Assembly (NCBI RefSeq): GCF_001295925.1
Contig: NZ_LJHQ01000018.1
Coordinates: forward strand, 175,297-239,296
From: Allobosea sp. AAP35
Lineage (GTDB): Bacteria; Pseudomonadota; Alphaproteobacteria; Rhizobiales; Beijerinckiaceae
Direction of reading: 5' to 3'
DNA length: 64,000 nt
Shown: positions 7,844-16,483 of the stretch, one piece after another
Position numbering within the stretch: position 1 is the stretch's first letter
Layout of the letters: every line of letters begins with the position of its first letter
Position numbers and translations under genes: made by a program
The notes under the pieces: model-generated
Told to the model about the DNA's origin: nothing
Seen by the model: only the letters and a program-made list of their open reading frames with translations
Database searches by the model: none

Positions 7844-9751
7844 ATGCGTCGTCGCCAATGGGCGAATCTGGCTTGCGTCTCGGCTTTTGCCCTTGCGCTC
7901 GGATCCGCCGCCGCATCGGCACAAGGCGCCGGTGCCATCGACCCGACCCTTGGAATTCCGTTGCCGGAACAGCCCTCGCTGATCCTCCTCGACGACGAGA
8001 AGCCTGCTCTCCCGCGGGCGCAGGCGAGCGCGGAGGCCGCGCCCGAACCCGGCATGGTGACGGGCGCAGTCAAGCCCTCGGCACAACCGCAGGCGAGCCT
8101 CGCCACGCCGGAACTGCCGATGACGCCCGCCGCGACCCCCGGCGTGGCGGATGAGCCCATCACGCTCGACATCCCCGAGATCGAGCTGCCGCCGGCCGAT
8201 CCGGCCCTGATCGCCCCGTTCAACAGCCGGTCCGGAGCCGGACCCTTGCGGTCGGCCGAGCCCCTGGTCCCCCCGCCAGACCTGCCGAAGGTCGTCATTG
8301 ATCTGCCGGCGGGCTCGGAATTCGCCGCCGACATTGCCGCCCGCGCCCCCGATGCCCTGGCACTGCCGCGCCTGGGCGAGCGCGAGCGGACCGACATCCT
8401 GGCTGCCTATGAGGCCAACGGCCACAAGCCGCTCTGGATCGATGCCAAGGGCTGGAGCGAGGCAGGCCTGCGCCTCACCGCACAGCTCAGCCGCGCGGGC
8501 GAGGATGGGTTGCGACCGACCGACTATCCCCTGCCGCCCTTCGAAATCAGCGACAAGGGCAGCCTTGCCGAAGCCGATGTCAGGTTGTCGGCGCTGGCCG
8601 TGCTCTATGCCCGTGACGCCCGCGGGGCGCGCATCGATCCGCGCCGCCTGTCGAAACTGCTGACGCCGACCCTGTCCCTGCCCTCCGCGACGGAGGTCCT
8701 GTCCGAACTCACCGGGGCGACCGATGCAGGCGCCGTGCTCGCCGCCTACAACCCGCCCCATGAGGGCTACCGCCGCCTGCGGGCCAATCTCGCCAGGCTG
8801 CGCGAACACCTCGACGACACGCCGCTGGTCCGGATTCCGTCGGGGCCCGCGTTGAAGCTCGGCATGCGCGACGAACGCGTGCCGCTGGTGCGCGCGCGAC
8901 TTGGCCTCGGCCCGACGCAGGAGCCGGTCTTCGACCGCTCGACCGCGACCGCGCTGGCCACCTTCCAGAAACGGGCCGGCCTGCCCGCCAACGGCATCCT
9001 CGGCGCGCAGACGCTGGCCGCGCTCGGCACGCCCGCAACGGCGCGCGGCGAGCAGGACATCATCGCCCAGATGGAGCGCTGGCGCTGGCTCCCGGCCGAT
9101 CTCGGCCAAGACCACATCATGGTCAACGTCCCGGAATACCGCGTTCGCGTCATCCGCCAGGGGCAGATCGTCCACGAAACCCGCGCGATCGTCGGCAAGC
9201 CCGAGACCGCGACGCCCATCTTCTCGCACAGGATGGACCATGTCATCGTCAACCCGTCCTGGTATGTGCCGCCTTCGATCCTGAGGAAGGAATTCATCCC
9301 CGGACTGGCAGCCGACCCGGACTACGCGACCAAGCGCGGCTATGTCGTGACGCGCGGCCGGAACGGCAGCATTTCGGTGCGCCAGCCGCCGGGCGAGCGC
9401 AACGCGCTCGGCTGGATCAAGTTCATGTTCCCCAACGACCATGCCGTCTATCTGCACGACACGCCCAACCGGAGGCTCTTCGCCAACGAGAAGCGCGCCT
9501 TCAGCCATGGCTGCGTGCGCGTCGACAACCCCTTCCTGCTCGCCGACCAGGTGCTGGGGCCGGAATGGACGCAGGAGCGGCTGAAGCGGCTGATCGGTTC
9601 AGGCGAGCGCAGGATCAACCTGCCGCAGCCGCTCTCGATCCATCTGGTCTACAACACCCATGTCGTCGGCGCCGACGGCCAGCTCACGACCTACGACGAT
9701 CTCTACGGCTTTCATCGCCTGGTGCGGCAGGCGCTCGAACAACGCGGCTGA
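7844..9751 (+). CDS. L,D-transpeptidase of the YcbB/LdtD type
   Basis: Periplasmic enzyme that makes 3-3 cross-links in peptidoglycan. The 635-residue product has a signal peptide (LACVSAFALALGSAAASAQ), a long Ala/Pro-rich stretch, a YcbB-like scaffold, a peptidoglycan-binding repeat (ERVPLVRARLGLG...LATFQKRAGLPANGIL) and a catalytic domain with SHGCVRV, catalytic Cys near residue 557. HMDHVIVNPSWYVPPSI is the conserved start of the catalytic fold. A GAGGGA ribosome site lies 9 bases before the ATG. It follows the response regulator by 105 bases on the same strand, with no clear terminator between. Confidence 0.9.
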   Translation: MRRRQWANLACVSAFALALGSAAASAQGAGAIDPTLGIPLPEQPSLILLDDEKPALPRAQASAEAAPEPGMVTGAVKPSAQPQASLATPELPMTPAATPGVADEPITLDIPEIELPPADPALIAPFNSRSGAGPLRSAEPLVPPPDLPKVVIDLPAGSEFAADIAARAPDALALPRLGERERTDILAAYEANGHKPLWIDAKGWSEAGLRLTAQLSRAGEDGLRPTDYPLPPFEISDKGSLAEADVRLSALAVLYARDARGARIDPRRLSKLLTPTLSLPSATEVLSELTGATDAGAVLAAYNPPHEGYRRLRANLARLREHLDDTPLVRIPSGPALKLGMRDERVPLVRARLGLGPTQEPVFDRSTATALATFQKRAGLPANGILGAQTLAALGTPATARGEQDIIAQMERWRWLPADLGQDHIMVNVPEYRVRVIRQGQIVHETRAIVGKPETATPIFSHRMDHVIVNPSWYVPPSILRKEFIPGLAADPDYATKRGYVVTRGRNGSISVRQPPGERNALGWIKFMFPNDHAVYLHDTPNRRLFANEKRAFSHGCVRVDNPFLLADQVLGPEWTQERLKRLIGSGERRINLPQPLSIHLVYNTHVVGADGQLTTYDDLYGFHRLVRQALEQRG

Positions 9752-9864
9752 TATGGGGTGAAGGCGCCATCATCGCCCAATGGCTGATACGGGGCACCAT
9801 TTCGCCATGATCGACAGCTAGCCAGCCTTGGTGCAGAAATGGCTGGCACGCAATTGCCGGCTTG

Positions 9865-9879
9865 CTAACGAGTCGTTAA
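9865..9879. promoter_or_regulatory. CtrA-like box, CTAA-N7-TTAA
   Basis: CTAA at 9865-9868 and TTAA at 9876-9879 with seven bases between; one mismatch from the CtrA consensus. It lies 70 bases before the start of the peptidoglycan peptidase gene at 9950, a normal promoter distance. Binding is inferred from the motif only. Confidence 0.45.
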
Positions 9880-9949
9880 CGCTTCTCCGCAACTGTTCGT
9901 TCACGTTCATCGCGCCGCTGCGCGCGGCATCGAGACGGGTCAGGCAGAT

Positions 9950-11761
9950 TTGAGCAGTTCAGACGCCACGCTTCGGGGGCGAGCCTCATGGCGGACAAGC
10001 CGGGTGCTCCGTCGAGCCTTGACACTCGGTATCGCGGCCGGCGCGCTGCTCCTGGGCGCTCGTGGCACGCAGGATGCCGTCGCCAATGGCGATACGCGCA
10101 CCATCTCGATCCGGCACATGCACACCAAGGAGGAGACGACCGTCACCTTCAAGCGTGACGGGCGCTATCTCGCCGAAGGCCTCGAGAAGCTGAACTGGGC
10201 CCTGCGCGACTGGCGCACCGACGAGCCGATCCGGATGGACCCGCGTCTCTTCGACGTCGCCTGGGAGGTCCAGCGCCAGGTCGGCTCCGAGCAGCCCTTC
10301 CATGTCGTGTCGGCCTATCGTTCGCCGGGCACCAATTCGATGCTGCGGCGCCGCTCGCGCGCGGTTGCCAAGCACAGCCAGCATACGCTGGGCAAGGCCA
10401 TGGATTTCTACCTGCCCGATGCCGCCACCGCACGCATCCGCGAGGCCGGCATGCGGCTTCAGCGCGGCGGCGTCGGCTTCTATCCTGGCGCGCATACGCC
10501 CTTCATCCATCTCGACGCCGGCTCGGTGCGCTCCTGGCCGCGCATGACACGCGACCAGCTCGTACGCCTGTTCCCGGACGAGAAGACCGTGCATCTGCCG
10601 GCCGATGGCCAGCCACTGGGCGGCTACGAAATCGCCAAGGCCGAAATCCTGTCCGGCGGCGGCGCGGTTGCCGGTTATGCGGCGGCCGATCTCGACGAGG
10701 GCGCGGTGATCTCCTCGGGCCGCAAAAGTCTCTGGGCTTCGCTCTTCGGCGGCGACGAGGAGGAGGCGGATGCCCGCCCGACCCGTGGTCGCCGCGCAAC
10801 GCCCAAGCCGCAGCCGACCGTCATGGCCTATGCCAACACCGGCTATGTCGACAGCAATGCCTCCGATGGCGGCCGCTTCGCGGTGGCGGTCGCCCCGACG
10901 GCCCCGGCGATGCGCTCGCTGGCGGAGGAACGCTCGGAGCGTTTGTCGCCTCGCGCCCCCGAGCCCCCCGCCGAGCGGGCCGTCGCGCCCGTCAATGCCG
11001 CAGCCGCCCCGCCTCAGGAAAACCGGCCGGCGCTGGTCGATGCGCCGATCCCGCTGGCGCGACCACGCGGACTGACGCTGCCGGGCGAAGCCGAAGGCGC
11101 CGTCCAGGTCGCGGCACTGCCCGCGAATGGCGGCGCGCTGGCTTTCGCGCCTGCGACCGCGATGCCCGACCAGAAGCTGATACTCGCCGCCTTGCCGCCG
11201 CGCCGTCCCGGCGAGATCGCCGCCTTGCCCGAAACCATTGTCGCCGGCCGGCCGAGCAACGCCCCGCTGCCGCCGCAGCGCCCGACGGAACTGGCCGGTT
11301 TCGCCCTCGCCGGCCAGTCGAGCCCTGCGGCAGAGCCGGGCCTGCGCGGCTGGGACATCGGAGCCCAGCCTGTCGTAGCTGCGTCGCCTGTCCCGCAAGG
11401 CCGTCTCGTCACAGTGACCCATCCGCTGCCTCCGAGCCGTCCCGGCAGCGGTGGCGTCAGCGTCGCGGCGGCGGCACCCGCGCGCGCCGCGCCGACGCCG
11501 ATCGTGGCGGCCTATGACGCCGACCGCTCCGGCCTCGACTCGCTGTTTGCGGCGGTTGCACGCACGCCGACGCCGGCCGGGAGAAGCACCACCGTCGCGA
11601 CCGCCCGTGCGCGCACGACCGCGCCCGCCAGCACCCCGATCGCCGGCCCCAGCCCGGCAGCCGCGCTCGGTTTCAGCCATGCCGAGCCCAACGACGCCAG
11701 GACCGGCTCGTTCAGCGGCCCGGCGGTGCGACCCCTGCCGACCAACTTCATCCAGAACTGA
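9950..11761 (+). CDS. DUF882 / peptidase M15-like peptidoglycan hydrolase with long tail
   Basis: Predicted envelope zinc peptidase related to the YcbK/D,D-carboxypeptidase group. The 603-residue product begins with a leader (WRTSRVLRRALTLGIAAGAL) and has the M15-type zinc pattern H145-x6-D152 (SQHTLGKAMD) plus His-187 (FIHLD). This catalytic part ends near residue 200; the remaining 400 residues are Ala/Pro-rich low complexity with several PLPPxRP-like segments, which is unusually long for the family and may span the periplasm. I used TTG 9950 because no ATG or GTG in frame precedes the leader. The preceding gene is also a cell-wall enzyme. Confidence 0.8.
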   Translation: MSSSDATLRGRASWRTSRVLRRALTLGIAAGALLLGARGTQDAVANGDTRTISIRHMHTKEETTVTFKRDGRYLAEGLEKLNWALRDWRTDEPIRMDPRLFDVAWEVQRQVGSEQPFHVVSAYRSPGTNSMLRRRSRAVAKHSQHTLGKAMDFYLPDAATARIREAGMRLQRGGVGFYPGAHTPFIHLDAGSVRSWPRMTRDQLVRLFPDEKTVHLPADGQPLGGYEIAKAEILSGGGAVAGYAAADLDEGAVISSGRKSLWASLFGGDEEEADARPTRGRRATPKPQPTVMAYANTGYVDSNASDGGRFAVAVAPTAPAMRSLAEERSERLSPRAPEPPAERAVAPVNAAAAPPQENRPALVDAPIPLARPRGLTLPGEAEGAVQVAALPANGGALAFAPATAMPDQKLILAALPPRRPGEIAALPETIVAGRPSNAPLPPQRPTELAGFALAGQSSPAAEPGLRGWDIGAQPVVAASPVPQGRLVTVTHPLPPSRPGSGGVSVAAAAPARAAPTPIVAAYDADRSGLDSLFAAVARTPTPAGRSTTVATARARTTAPASTPIAGPSPAAALGFSHAEPNDARTGSFSGPAVRPLPTNFIQN

Positions 11762-11839
11762 AACCATCGGCCCGGCATTAACCGATTGCTGACCCTGTTC
11801 GCGTCACACTGCAGGCGATTCGCCAACAGTGAGAGTGAT

Positions 11840-12049
11840 ATGGGTCAGGTTCTGCAGTTTCGACTTCCGCCGGCGCAGGCGCACGCACCGGCCGGCCAGC
11901 CGCTCGATCTCATGTCGGCAGTGGATTTCGCGCTGCGCGACCTGATCGACATCGGCAACCACGTCTCGCTCGAGGCCGTGCGCGAGCAGGCCGCCGCCTG
12001 CCGCCAGATGCTGGAAGCCGCCTATATGGATGAACTTCAGCACGGCTGA
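11840..12049 (+). CDS. Small conserved-looking hypothetical protein
   Basis: A 69-residue acidic protein with no signal peptide or membrane segment, and I do not recognise it. After a short N-terminal part (MGQVLQFRLP) it is predicted largely helical (SAVDFALRDLIDIGNHVSLEAV is one helix pair, then REQAAACRQMLEAAY). A GAGAG ribosome site precedes the ATG. The leader holds TTAACCGATTGCTGA at 11778-11792, a half-match to a CtrA box. It could be a small adaptor or regulator, but nothing in the sequence proves it. Confidence 0.6.
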   Translation: MGQVLQFRLPPAQAHAPAGQPLDLMSAVDFALRDLIDIGNHVSLEAVREQAAACRQMLEAAYMDELQHG

Positions 12050-12062
12050 GCGGCATAGCCCA

Positions 12063-12364
12063 TTTGCGGATGATGACGGTCACCCGCCGGTTGAGTAGGT
12101 GCCCATCGGGATCGTCCAAACCATCGACCTTGCGGGTGGGAGCAACCGGGCGGCGGGCGCCGAGGCCTGCTGTCGAAGGCCGGCAGCCGGCGATCGGAGC
12201 GATGTGTTGCCCGCGCTTCGGTTCATGCCCCGCGCCAGACAACCCCAGAGGGCGGCCGCCGCGCAAGCAGGCGACATCTTCGCGCAACGGCTTGCCGATC
12301 GCAGATTGCAGGGGAACTCGGCGTCGGGGGGACGTTCCACCAAGGCCGGCAAACACCGCTGCAT
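12063..12364 (-). pseudogene. Decayed OmpA-domain gene fragment
   Basis: Read on the minus strand, this gap keeps the skeleton of an OmpA-like peptidoglycan-binding domain in two reading frames. One frame gives VERPPDAEFPCNLRSASR and, further on, LARGM, which recalls the VEGHTD...NLALSxRRA...RGV pattern. The other frame then gives ARRPVAPT and DDPDGHLLNRRVTVIIR, the usual end of the domain. At least one frameshift is needed to join them, the GHTD motif is lost and there is no stop where the domain should end. I read it as a dead remnant; a profile search in all frames would settle it. Confidence 0.5.
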
Positions 12365-12384
12365 CGGCGGCTTTCACAGGGCCT

Positions 12385-12460
12385 TGGTGGAGCTGAGGGG
12401 AATCGAACCCCTGACCTCTGCAGTGCGATTGCAGCGCTCTCCCATCTGAGCTACAGCCCC
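12385..12460 (-). tRNA. tRNA-Ala, anticodon CGC
   Basis: A 76-base cloverleaf on the minus strand with encoded CCA. The acceptor stem GGGGCTG/CAGCTCC contains the G3:U70 wobble pair, the identity mark of alanine tRNAs. The D stem is GCTC/GAGC, the anticodon stem CTGCA/TGCAG carries the loop ATCGCAC with anticodon CGC (reads GCG), and the T arm is AGGGG-TTCGATT-CCCCT. All stems pair fully. Confidence 0.97.
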
Positions 12461-12472
12461 GAGGCGCTGGCC

Positions 12473-12501
12473 TTCTAGGCCTTGCGTCGCGTGTCTGTCA
12501 A
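12473..12501 (-). promoter_or_regulatory. Sigma70-type promoter of tRNA-Ala
   Basis: On the minus strand a consensus -35 TTGACA (12496-12501) is followed after exactly 17 bases by CTAGAA (12473-12478) as -10. The start of transcription would fall a few bases before the tRNA 5' end at 12460. Spacing and position make this the clearest vegetative promoter in the window. Confidence 0.8.
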
Positions 12502-12567
12502 TCGCCTGCGCCATGTGAATCATGCCGCGCACAGGCACGGCGCATCTGCCAACGACGATCTAGAGGA

Positions 12568-12864
12568 ATGACGATGCGTGCCGTTCTCGACGTGGTGCTG
12601 CTGGCCTTGCAGATCTACACTTGGCTGCTGATCCTCTCGGCTGTGCTGAGCTGGCTGATCGCCTTCAACGTTCTCAACACCCGCAACCAGTTCGTCGCCA
12701 CCGTCTGGGACATGCTCTATCGGATCACCGAGCCGGTGCTGCGGCCGATCCGCAATATGCTCCCCAACATGGGCGGAATCGACCTCTCGCCGATCGTCCT
12801 GCTGCTGATCATCTTCTTCATCGAACGCGTGATCGTGCTTTATCTCTACCCCGCCGTCTTCTGA
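12568..12864 (+). CDS. YggT family integral membrane protein
   Basis: A 98-residue inner-membrane protein with two hydrophobic segments (VVLLALQIYTWLLILSAVLS and SPIVLLLIIFFIERVIVLYL) joined by the family loop YRITEPVLRPIRNMLP. The YggT family has been linked to osmotic tolerance and, through gene neighbourhood, to cell division; the exact role is not known. Ribosome site GAGGA lies just before the ATG. Two bases separate it from the DUF167 gene, the standard yggT-yggU pairing. Confidence 0.93.
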   Translation: MTMRAVLDVVLLALQIYTWLLILSAVLSWLIAFNVLNTRNQFVATVWDMLYRITEPVLRPIRNMLPNMGGIDLSPIVLLLIIFFIERVIVLYLYPAVF

Positions 12865-12866
12865 GG

Positions 12867-13184
12867 GTGAGCCCGCCCTGGTCGCTCGGACCTGACGGGC
12901 TCCGGCTGGCGGTAAGGCTGACCCCGCGCGGGGGCCGCGACGCGATCGACGGCATCGAGACGCTCGCCGATGGCAGGGCCGTCTTGAAAGTCCGGGTCCG
13001 CGTCGCGCCAACTGAGGGCGAGGCCAATGCGGCGCTGATAGCGCTGCTGGCCCGCGAACTCGATTTGCCCCGCTCGGCTGTAGCTCTCGTCGCCGGCGCC
13101 ACGGCGAGATTGAAGACCGTGCTGCTGACGGGCGAGGCGAGCGGCCTCACAACCCGGCTGGAAGCGAAAATCGCGCGCAGGTGA
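12867..13184 (+). CDS. DUF167 (YggU) family protein
   Basis: A 105-residue cytoplasmic protein of the YggU/UPF0235 family. The core GLRLAVRLTPRGGRDAIDG followed by RVRVAPTEGEANAALIALLA and the LVAGATARLKTVLL end are typical. Function is unknown. It starts with GTG two bases after the yggT stop, and the stop is followed 69 bases later by the carbonic anhydrase start, so the three may be one transcript. Confidence 0.9.
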   Translation: MSPPWSLGPDGLRLAVRLTPRGGRDAIDGIETLADGRAVLKVRVRVAPTEGEANAALIALLARELDLPRSAVALVAGATARLKTVLLTGEASGLTTRLEAKIARR

Positions 13185-13252
13185 TCGATGCGCGCATGCC
13201 GCGCCGCAGCATTGCACTTGACGAAACAGCGCGCCTGCTGTTCGAAAGAGGC

Positions 13253-13960
13253 ATGGAAAAGCCCGTTTCTCCCTTTCCCGACCGGTTGACCGACGGCTAC
13301 CGCGCCTTCCTGGACGATCGCTTCGACCGCGAGAAGGATCGCTACGAGCAGCTTGCCGAAACCGGCCAGACGCCGAAGATCATGCTGATCGGCTGCTGCG
13401 ATTCACGCGTCTCCCCGGAGGTGATCTTCGATGCGCGGCCCGGCGAGATGTTCGTCGTGCGCAACGTCGCCAATCTGGTGCCGCCCTTCTCGCCCGATGA
13501 CGGGCTCCACGGTACGTCGGCGGCGCTCGAATATGCCGTCCAGGCGCTGCGGGTCGAACATATCGTCGTGCTCGGCCATGGCCGCTGCGGCGGCATCCGC
13601 GCCTTTGCCGACGATGCGCAGGGCCCGCTCTCCTCGGGCGACTTCATCGGCAAATGGATCACGCTGATCGGCCCTGCCGCCGAGCGCACCGGCGGGCGCG
13701 GACGCCATGAGGGCCTCGATGGCTATGTCGAACGCCTGGCCTTCTCCTCGATCCAGCAGTCGCTGGCCAATCTGCGCACATTCCCTTGCGTCCAGATTCT
13801 CGAGGGCAAGGGGCGCTTACATCTGCATGGCGCCTATTTCGCTGTCGCCACCGGGGTGTTGATGCTGCTGGACCCGCTGACCGGCCAGTTTGTCCCCGCG
13901 ATCGGCGAAATGCCGCGCAAGGCCATGCCGATCCGCTGCGACGAGCCGGCGGCCTCCTGA
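13253..13960 (+). CDS. Beta-class carbonic anhydrase
   Basis: Reversible hydration of CO2 to bicarbonate in the cytoplasm. The 235-residue product shows the beta-class zinc ligands: Cys-48 in CCDSR (with Asp-50 and Arg-52 as catalytic dyad), His-109 and Cys-112 in GHGRCGG. The sequence FVVRNVANLVPP is also typical. I chose ATG 13253 rather than upstream codons in the same frame because a GAAAGAGG ribosome site precedes it and the product then has normal family length. Confidence 0.95.
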   Translation: MEKPVSPFPDRLTDGYRAFLDDRFDREKDRYEQLAETGQTPKIMLIGCCDSRVSPEVIFDARPGEMFVVRNVANLVPPFSPDDGLHGTSAALEYAVQALRVEHIVVLGHGRCGGIRAFADDAQGPLSSGDFIGKWITLIGPAAERTGGRGRHEGLDGYVERLAFSSIQQSLANLRTFPCVQILEGKGRLHLHGAYFAVATGVLMLLDPLTGQFVPAIGEMPRKAMPIRCDEPAAS

Positions 13961-14014
13961 CGCCGGACATAATGATCCACGCGGTTCGGCTGGCATTGAC
14001 GGCTGGGCCCGGGC

Positions 14015-14620
14015 TCAGCGCAGCCGGATTGTCGCGAGCAGGGCCCGGCCTGCCACCAGCGTCAACGCAGCCTCCGCCTCGGCATCGATCCGCAGCGCAT
14101 GCCCCGGCGCGATGACGATCTCGGCAGTGCCGCAGCGCCCCCGCACGCCATCGCCCGGCGCGTAGAGGATGTGGATTGCGGCCTCGAGCGTCAGCGTCTC
14201 GCCGATCGGGGGAGCGCGGAGGTCGGCAGTGCAAAGCGCCCGATCGACGATCAGATTGACGACCTCGACAGGGCCGTTCTCGAGCCTGCTCACCAGCGGC
14301 ATGCCGCCATCATAGCGCACCGGGCGAAACGCGGTGCGAAGATCGATCTCCGCATCGGCCCCCTCCAGCACCAGCCCCGAACCGGTGATCACCGCCTGCA
14401 GCCGCTCATAGCCGGTGAGATCAGAGAACGGCCCGGGCTGTACGATGGCCGTGCGCCCGAGCCGCCAGATCATGCCCTCCCAGCCGGCGGGGTCGGCGCC
14501 GGTTCGGCAGGCATCGGCGATGTCGTGCGTGACGCCGCCGCCATTCTTCCAGGGCTTGCTGCGAAAACTGTCCGGAGCCAGGGGCGTCAGGATCGGCGGC
14601 ATCGACACGGCTGGGGGCAT
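14015..14620 (-). CDS. HutD/Ves family protein
   Basis: A 201-residue cupin-like protein. The start of the domain, [17 protein letters not shown], and [29 protein letters not shown] segment identify the HutD/Ves family. HutD accompanies histidine-utilisation genes in many bacteria, where it is thought to limit or tune the pathway; no hut gene is present here. It lies 14 bases downstream of xerD on the same strand and may be cotranscribed by chance. Confidence 0.85.
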   Translation of the reverse strand: MPPAVSMPPILTPLAPDSFRSKPWKNGGGVTHDIADACRTGADPAGWEGMIWRLGRTAIVQPGPFSDLTGYERLQAVITGSGLVLEGADAEIDLRTAFRPVRYDGGMPLVSRLENGPVEVVNLIVDRALCTADLRAPPIGETLTLEAAIHILYAPGDGVRGRCGTAEIVIAPGHALRIDAEAEAALTLVAGRALLATIRLR

Positions 14621-14633
14621 CGGCGGTCTCTCG

Positions 14634-15560
14634 TCAGGTCTCGTCGCCCAGCGGGTGCAGGTCTCGCACCATGCTCTTCAGGCGATCATCGAGGATATGG
14701 GTGTAGATCTGGGTCGTGGCGATGTCGGCATGGCCCAGCAATTCCTGCACGACGCGCAGATCGGCGCCGTTCTGCAGCAGATGGCTGGCGAAGGCGTGCC
14801 GCAGCACATGCGGGCTCAGGCTCACTGACAGCCCAGCCGCGCCGGCGAGCGCCTTGAGATCCCGCCCGAAGGCCTGGCGCGTGAGATGGCCGCTCTCGCC
14901 TTCGGAGGGAAACAGCCAGCGGCTGTCGGCTGCGCCGCTCTCGCGCAGCGCCGAAAGCCAGGCGCGCGCCGCCTCGCGCGCGGGATCGTTGAGCGGCACC
15001 AGCCGGTCCTTGTCGCCCTTGCCGCGCACGACGAGAAAGCGCTCGCGCGTCGTCGCTGCCGAGAGCGGCAGCGCGATCAGTTCGGAGACGCGCAGACCCG
15101 TGGCATAGAGCATCTCGATCAGGCAGCGCATGCGCAGCGCCCGCAGCCGCGCCGCCGACGACAGCCCCTCGCGCTCGCAGGCCGACCGTGCGGCCTCGAT
15201 CAGCCGGTCGACATCGGTCACCGAAATCACCTTGGGCAGTGGCCGTCCCTGCCGCGGCCCCTCGATCGCGGCCGACGGATCGCCCGTGGCGAAGCCCTCA
15301 GTGTAGAGGAAACGGTGGAACTGGCGCACGGCCGAGAGGCGCCGCGCTGCCGAGGAGGCCTTCAGCCCGCGCGCCGAGATGTCCGCGAGCCAGCCCCGGA
15401 TATCGTCGGCACAGACCGTATCGAGCCCGCGCCCGCCGAGAAATTCCAGATAATCGTCGATGTCGCGCTGATAGGCGTCCAGCGTATTGCGGGCGGCGCC
15501 GCGCTCGGCGGCCAGCATGTCGAGAAAGCCGTTGCGCCGCGCCTGCGCGATCCGGCTCAT
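14634..15560 (-). CDS. xerD: Tyrosine recombinase XerD
   Basis: Site-specific recombinase that with XerC resolves chromosome dimers at dif. The 308-residue protein has the SAM-like N-terminal domain ([18 protein letters not shown]) and a catalytic domain with the Arg in [10 protein letters not shown], His/Arg in [14 protein letters not shown], and the [14 protein letters not shown] end that carries the nucleophilic Tyr. Position between a small membrane-protein gene and shikimate kinase is usual in rhizobia, so this is the housekeeping enzyme, not a phage integrase. The ATG overlaps the stop of the upstream small gene as ATGA. Confidence 0.93.
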   Translation of the reverse strand: MSRIAQARRNGFLDMLAAERGAARNTLDAYQRDIDDYLEFLGGRGLDTVCADDIRGWLADISARGLKASSAARRLSAVRQFHRFLYTEGFATGDPSAAIEGPRQGRPLPKVISVTDVDRLIEAARSACEREGLSSAARLRALRMRCLIEMLYATGLRVSELIALPLSAATTRERFLVVRGKGDKDRLVPLNDPAREAARAWLSALRESGAADSRWLFPSEGESGHLTRQAFGRDLKALAGAAGLSVSLSPHVLRHAFASHLLQNGADLRVVQELLGHADIATTQIYTHILDDRLKSMVRDLHPLGDET

Positions 15561-15751
15561 TTCGGCTGGAGCTTGGAAGGCGGCACGGTCTCGATCATCT
15601 CGCGCGGCACGGGCTGGACGAAGGTGACCAGCGCGACCATGCCGCCGAAGACAAGGCCCGCCAGCAAGGCGAGGATCGCGACGAATCTGAACAGCGTCGG
15701 CACGGTGCGGCGGCCCTCGAATCGCTTCGCATCCCCGATGGGGAGCCCCAT
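15557..15751 (-). CDS. Small single-pass membrane protein upstream of xerD
   Basis: A 64-residue protein with one transmembrane segment (TLFRFVAILALLAGLVFGGM), a basic N-terminus (GDAKRFEGRR) and a short periplasmic tail ending PPSKLQPK. I do not recognise a named family. Its stop overlaps the xerD start by four bases, so it is translationally coupled to xerD. It is divergent from aroK, with a 129-base shared promoter region. Confidence 0.7.
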   Translation of the reverse strand: MGLPIGDAKRFEGRRTVPTLFRFVAILALLAGLVFGGMVALVTFVQPVPREMIETVPPSKLQPK

Positions 15752-15880
15752 CGCTTATTCCCGATGCCGGCCCCCGGACGCAAGGGCACACCGCGTGGCA
15801 GTTCCCCTTGAATCCTGCCGTCGCAGGGCATGACGCCGCATGATCCCTCATGCTAAACGGGCTTTCATGGATACGCCAGA

Positions 15881-16483
15881 ATGACCGTCGCCGACCCCAT
15901 CGACAGCCTGGACCGAGACGAGTTGCGCGCTGCGATCGGTAGCCGCGCCATCGTGCTCGTCGGCATGATGGGTTCCGGCAAGAGCTCGGTCGGACGCCGG
16001 TTGGCAACGCGGCTCGGCCTGCCCTTCGTCGATGCCGATACCGAAATCGAGACGGCCGCCGGCATGACGATCTCCGAGATCTTCGCCCAGCGCGGCGAGA
16101 CCGAATTCCGCAATGGCGAGCGCCGCGTCATCGGCCGCATCCTGACGACGCGCACCCCCCTCGTCCTGGCGACCGGCGGCGGCGCCTTCATGAACGCCGA
16201 GACGCGCGCGCGCATCGCCGATCTCGGCATCTCGATCTGGCTCAAGGCCGAGCCCGAGGTGCTGATGCGGCGGGTCCGCAAGCGCTCGAACCGGCCCTTG
16301 CTTCAGACCGCCGATCCGGAAGGCACGCTGCGCGCGATGCTGGCCGAGCGCGAGCCGGTCTATGCGCTGTCGGATCTGACGCTGGTCTCTCGCGACGAGC
16401 CGCATGACGTCGTCGTCAGCGCGGCGATCACGGCGCTGGAGCGGCATCTGCGCGCCGACCCGGATCGAAAGCCCATGTCATGA
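15881..16483 (+). CDS. aroK: Shikimate kinase
   Basis: Phosphorylates shikimate in the chorismate pathway. The 200-residue product has Walker A GMMGSGKSSVGRRLA, the shikimate-binding pieces DADTEIE and GETEFR, the GGGAF loop (LATGGGAFM), and the lid region RKRSNRPLL. About 20 extra residues precede the fold, common in rhizobial AroK. Its stop overlaps the aroB start (ATGA), so the two genes are translationally coupled. Confidence 0.96.
   Translation: MTVADPIDSLDRDELRAAIGSRAIVLVGMMGSGKSSVGRRLATRLGLPFVDADTEIETAAGMTISEIFAQRGETEFRNGERRVIGRILTTRTPLVLATGGGAFMNAETRARIADLGISIWLKAEPEVLMRRVRKRSNRPLLQTADPEGTLRAMLAEREPVYALSDLTLVSRDEPHDVVVSAAITALERHLRADPDRKPMS

Noticed and set aside
7307..9508. Minus-strand frame of 733 codons opposite the L,D-transpeptidase gene
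   Set aside because: Shadow of two real plus-strand genes; no conserved motif and no plausible start.
14634..15560. Tyrosine recombinase next to small genes as a sign of a genomic island
   Set aside because: It is the chromosomal XerD in its usual place before aroKB, with no attachment repeats or foreign genes around it.
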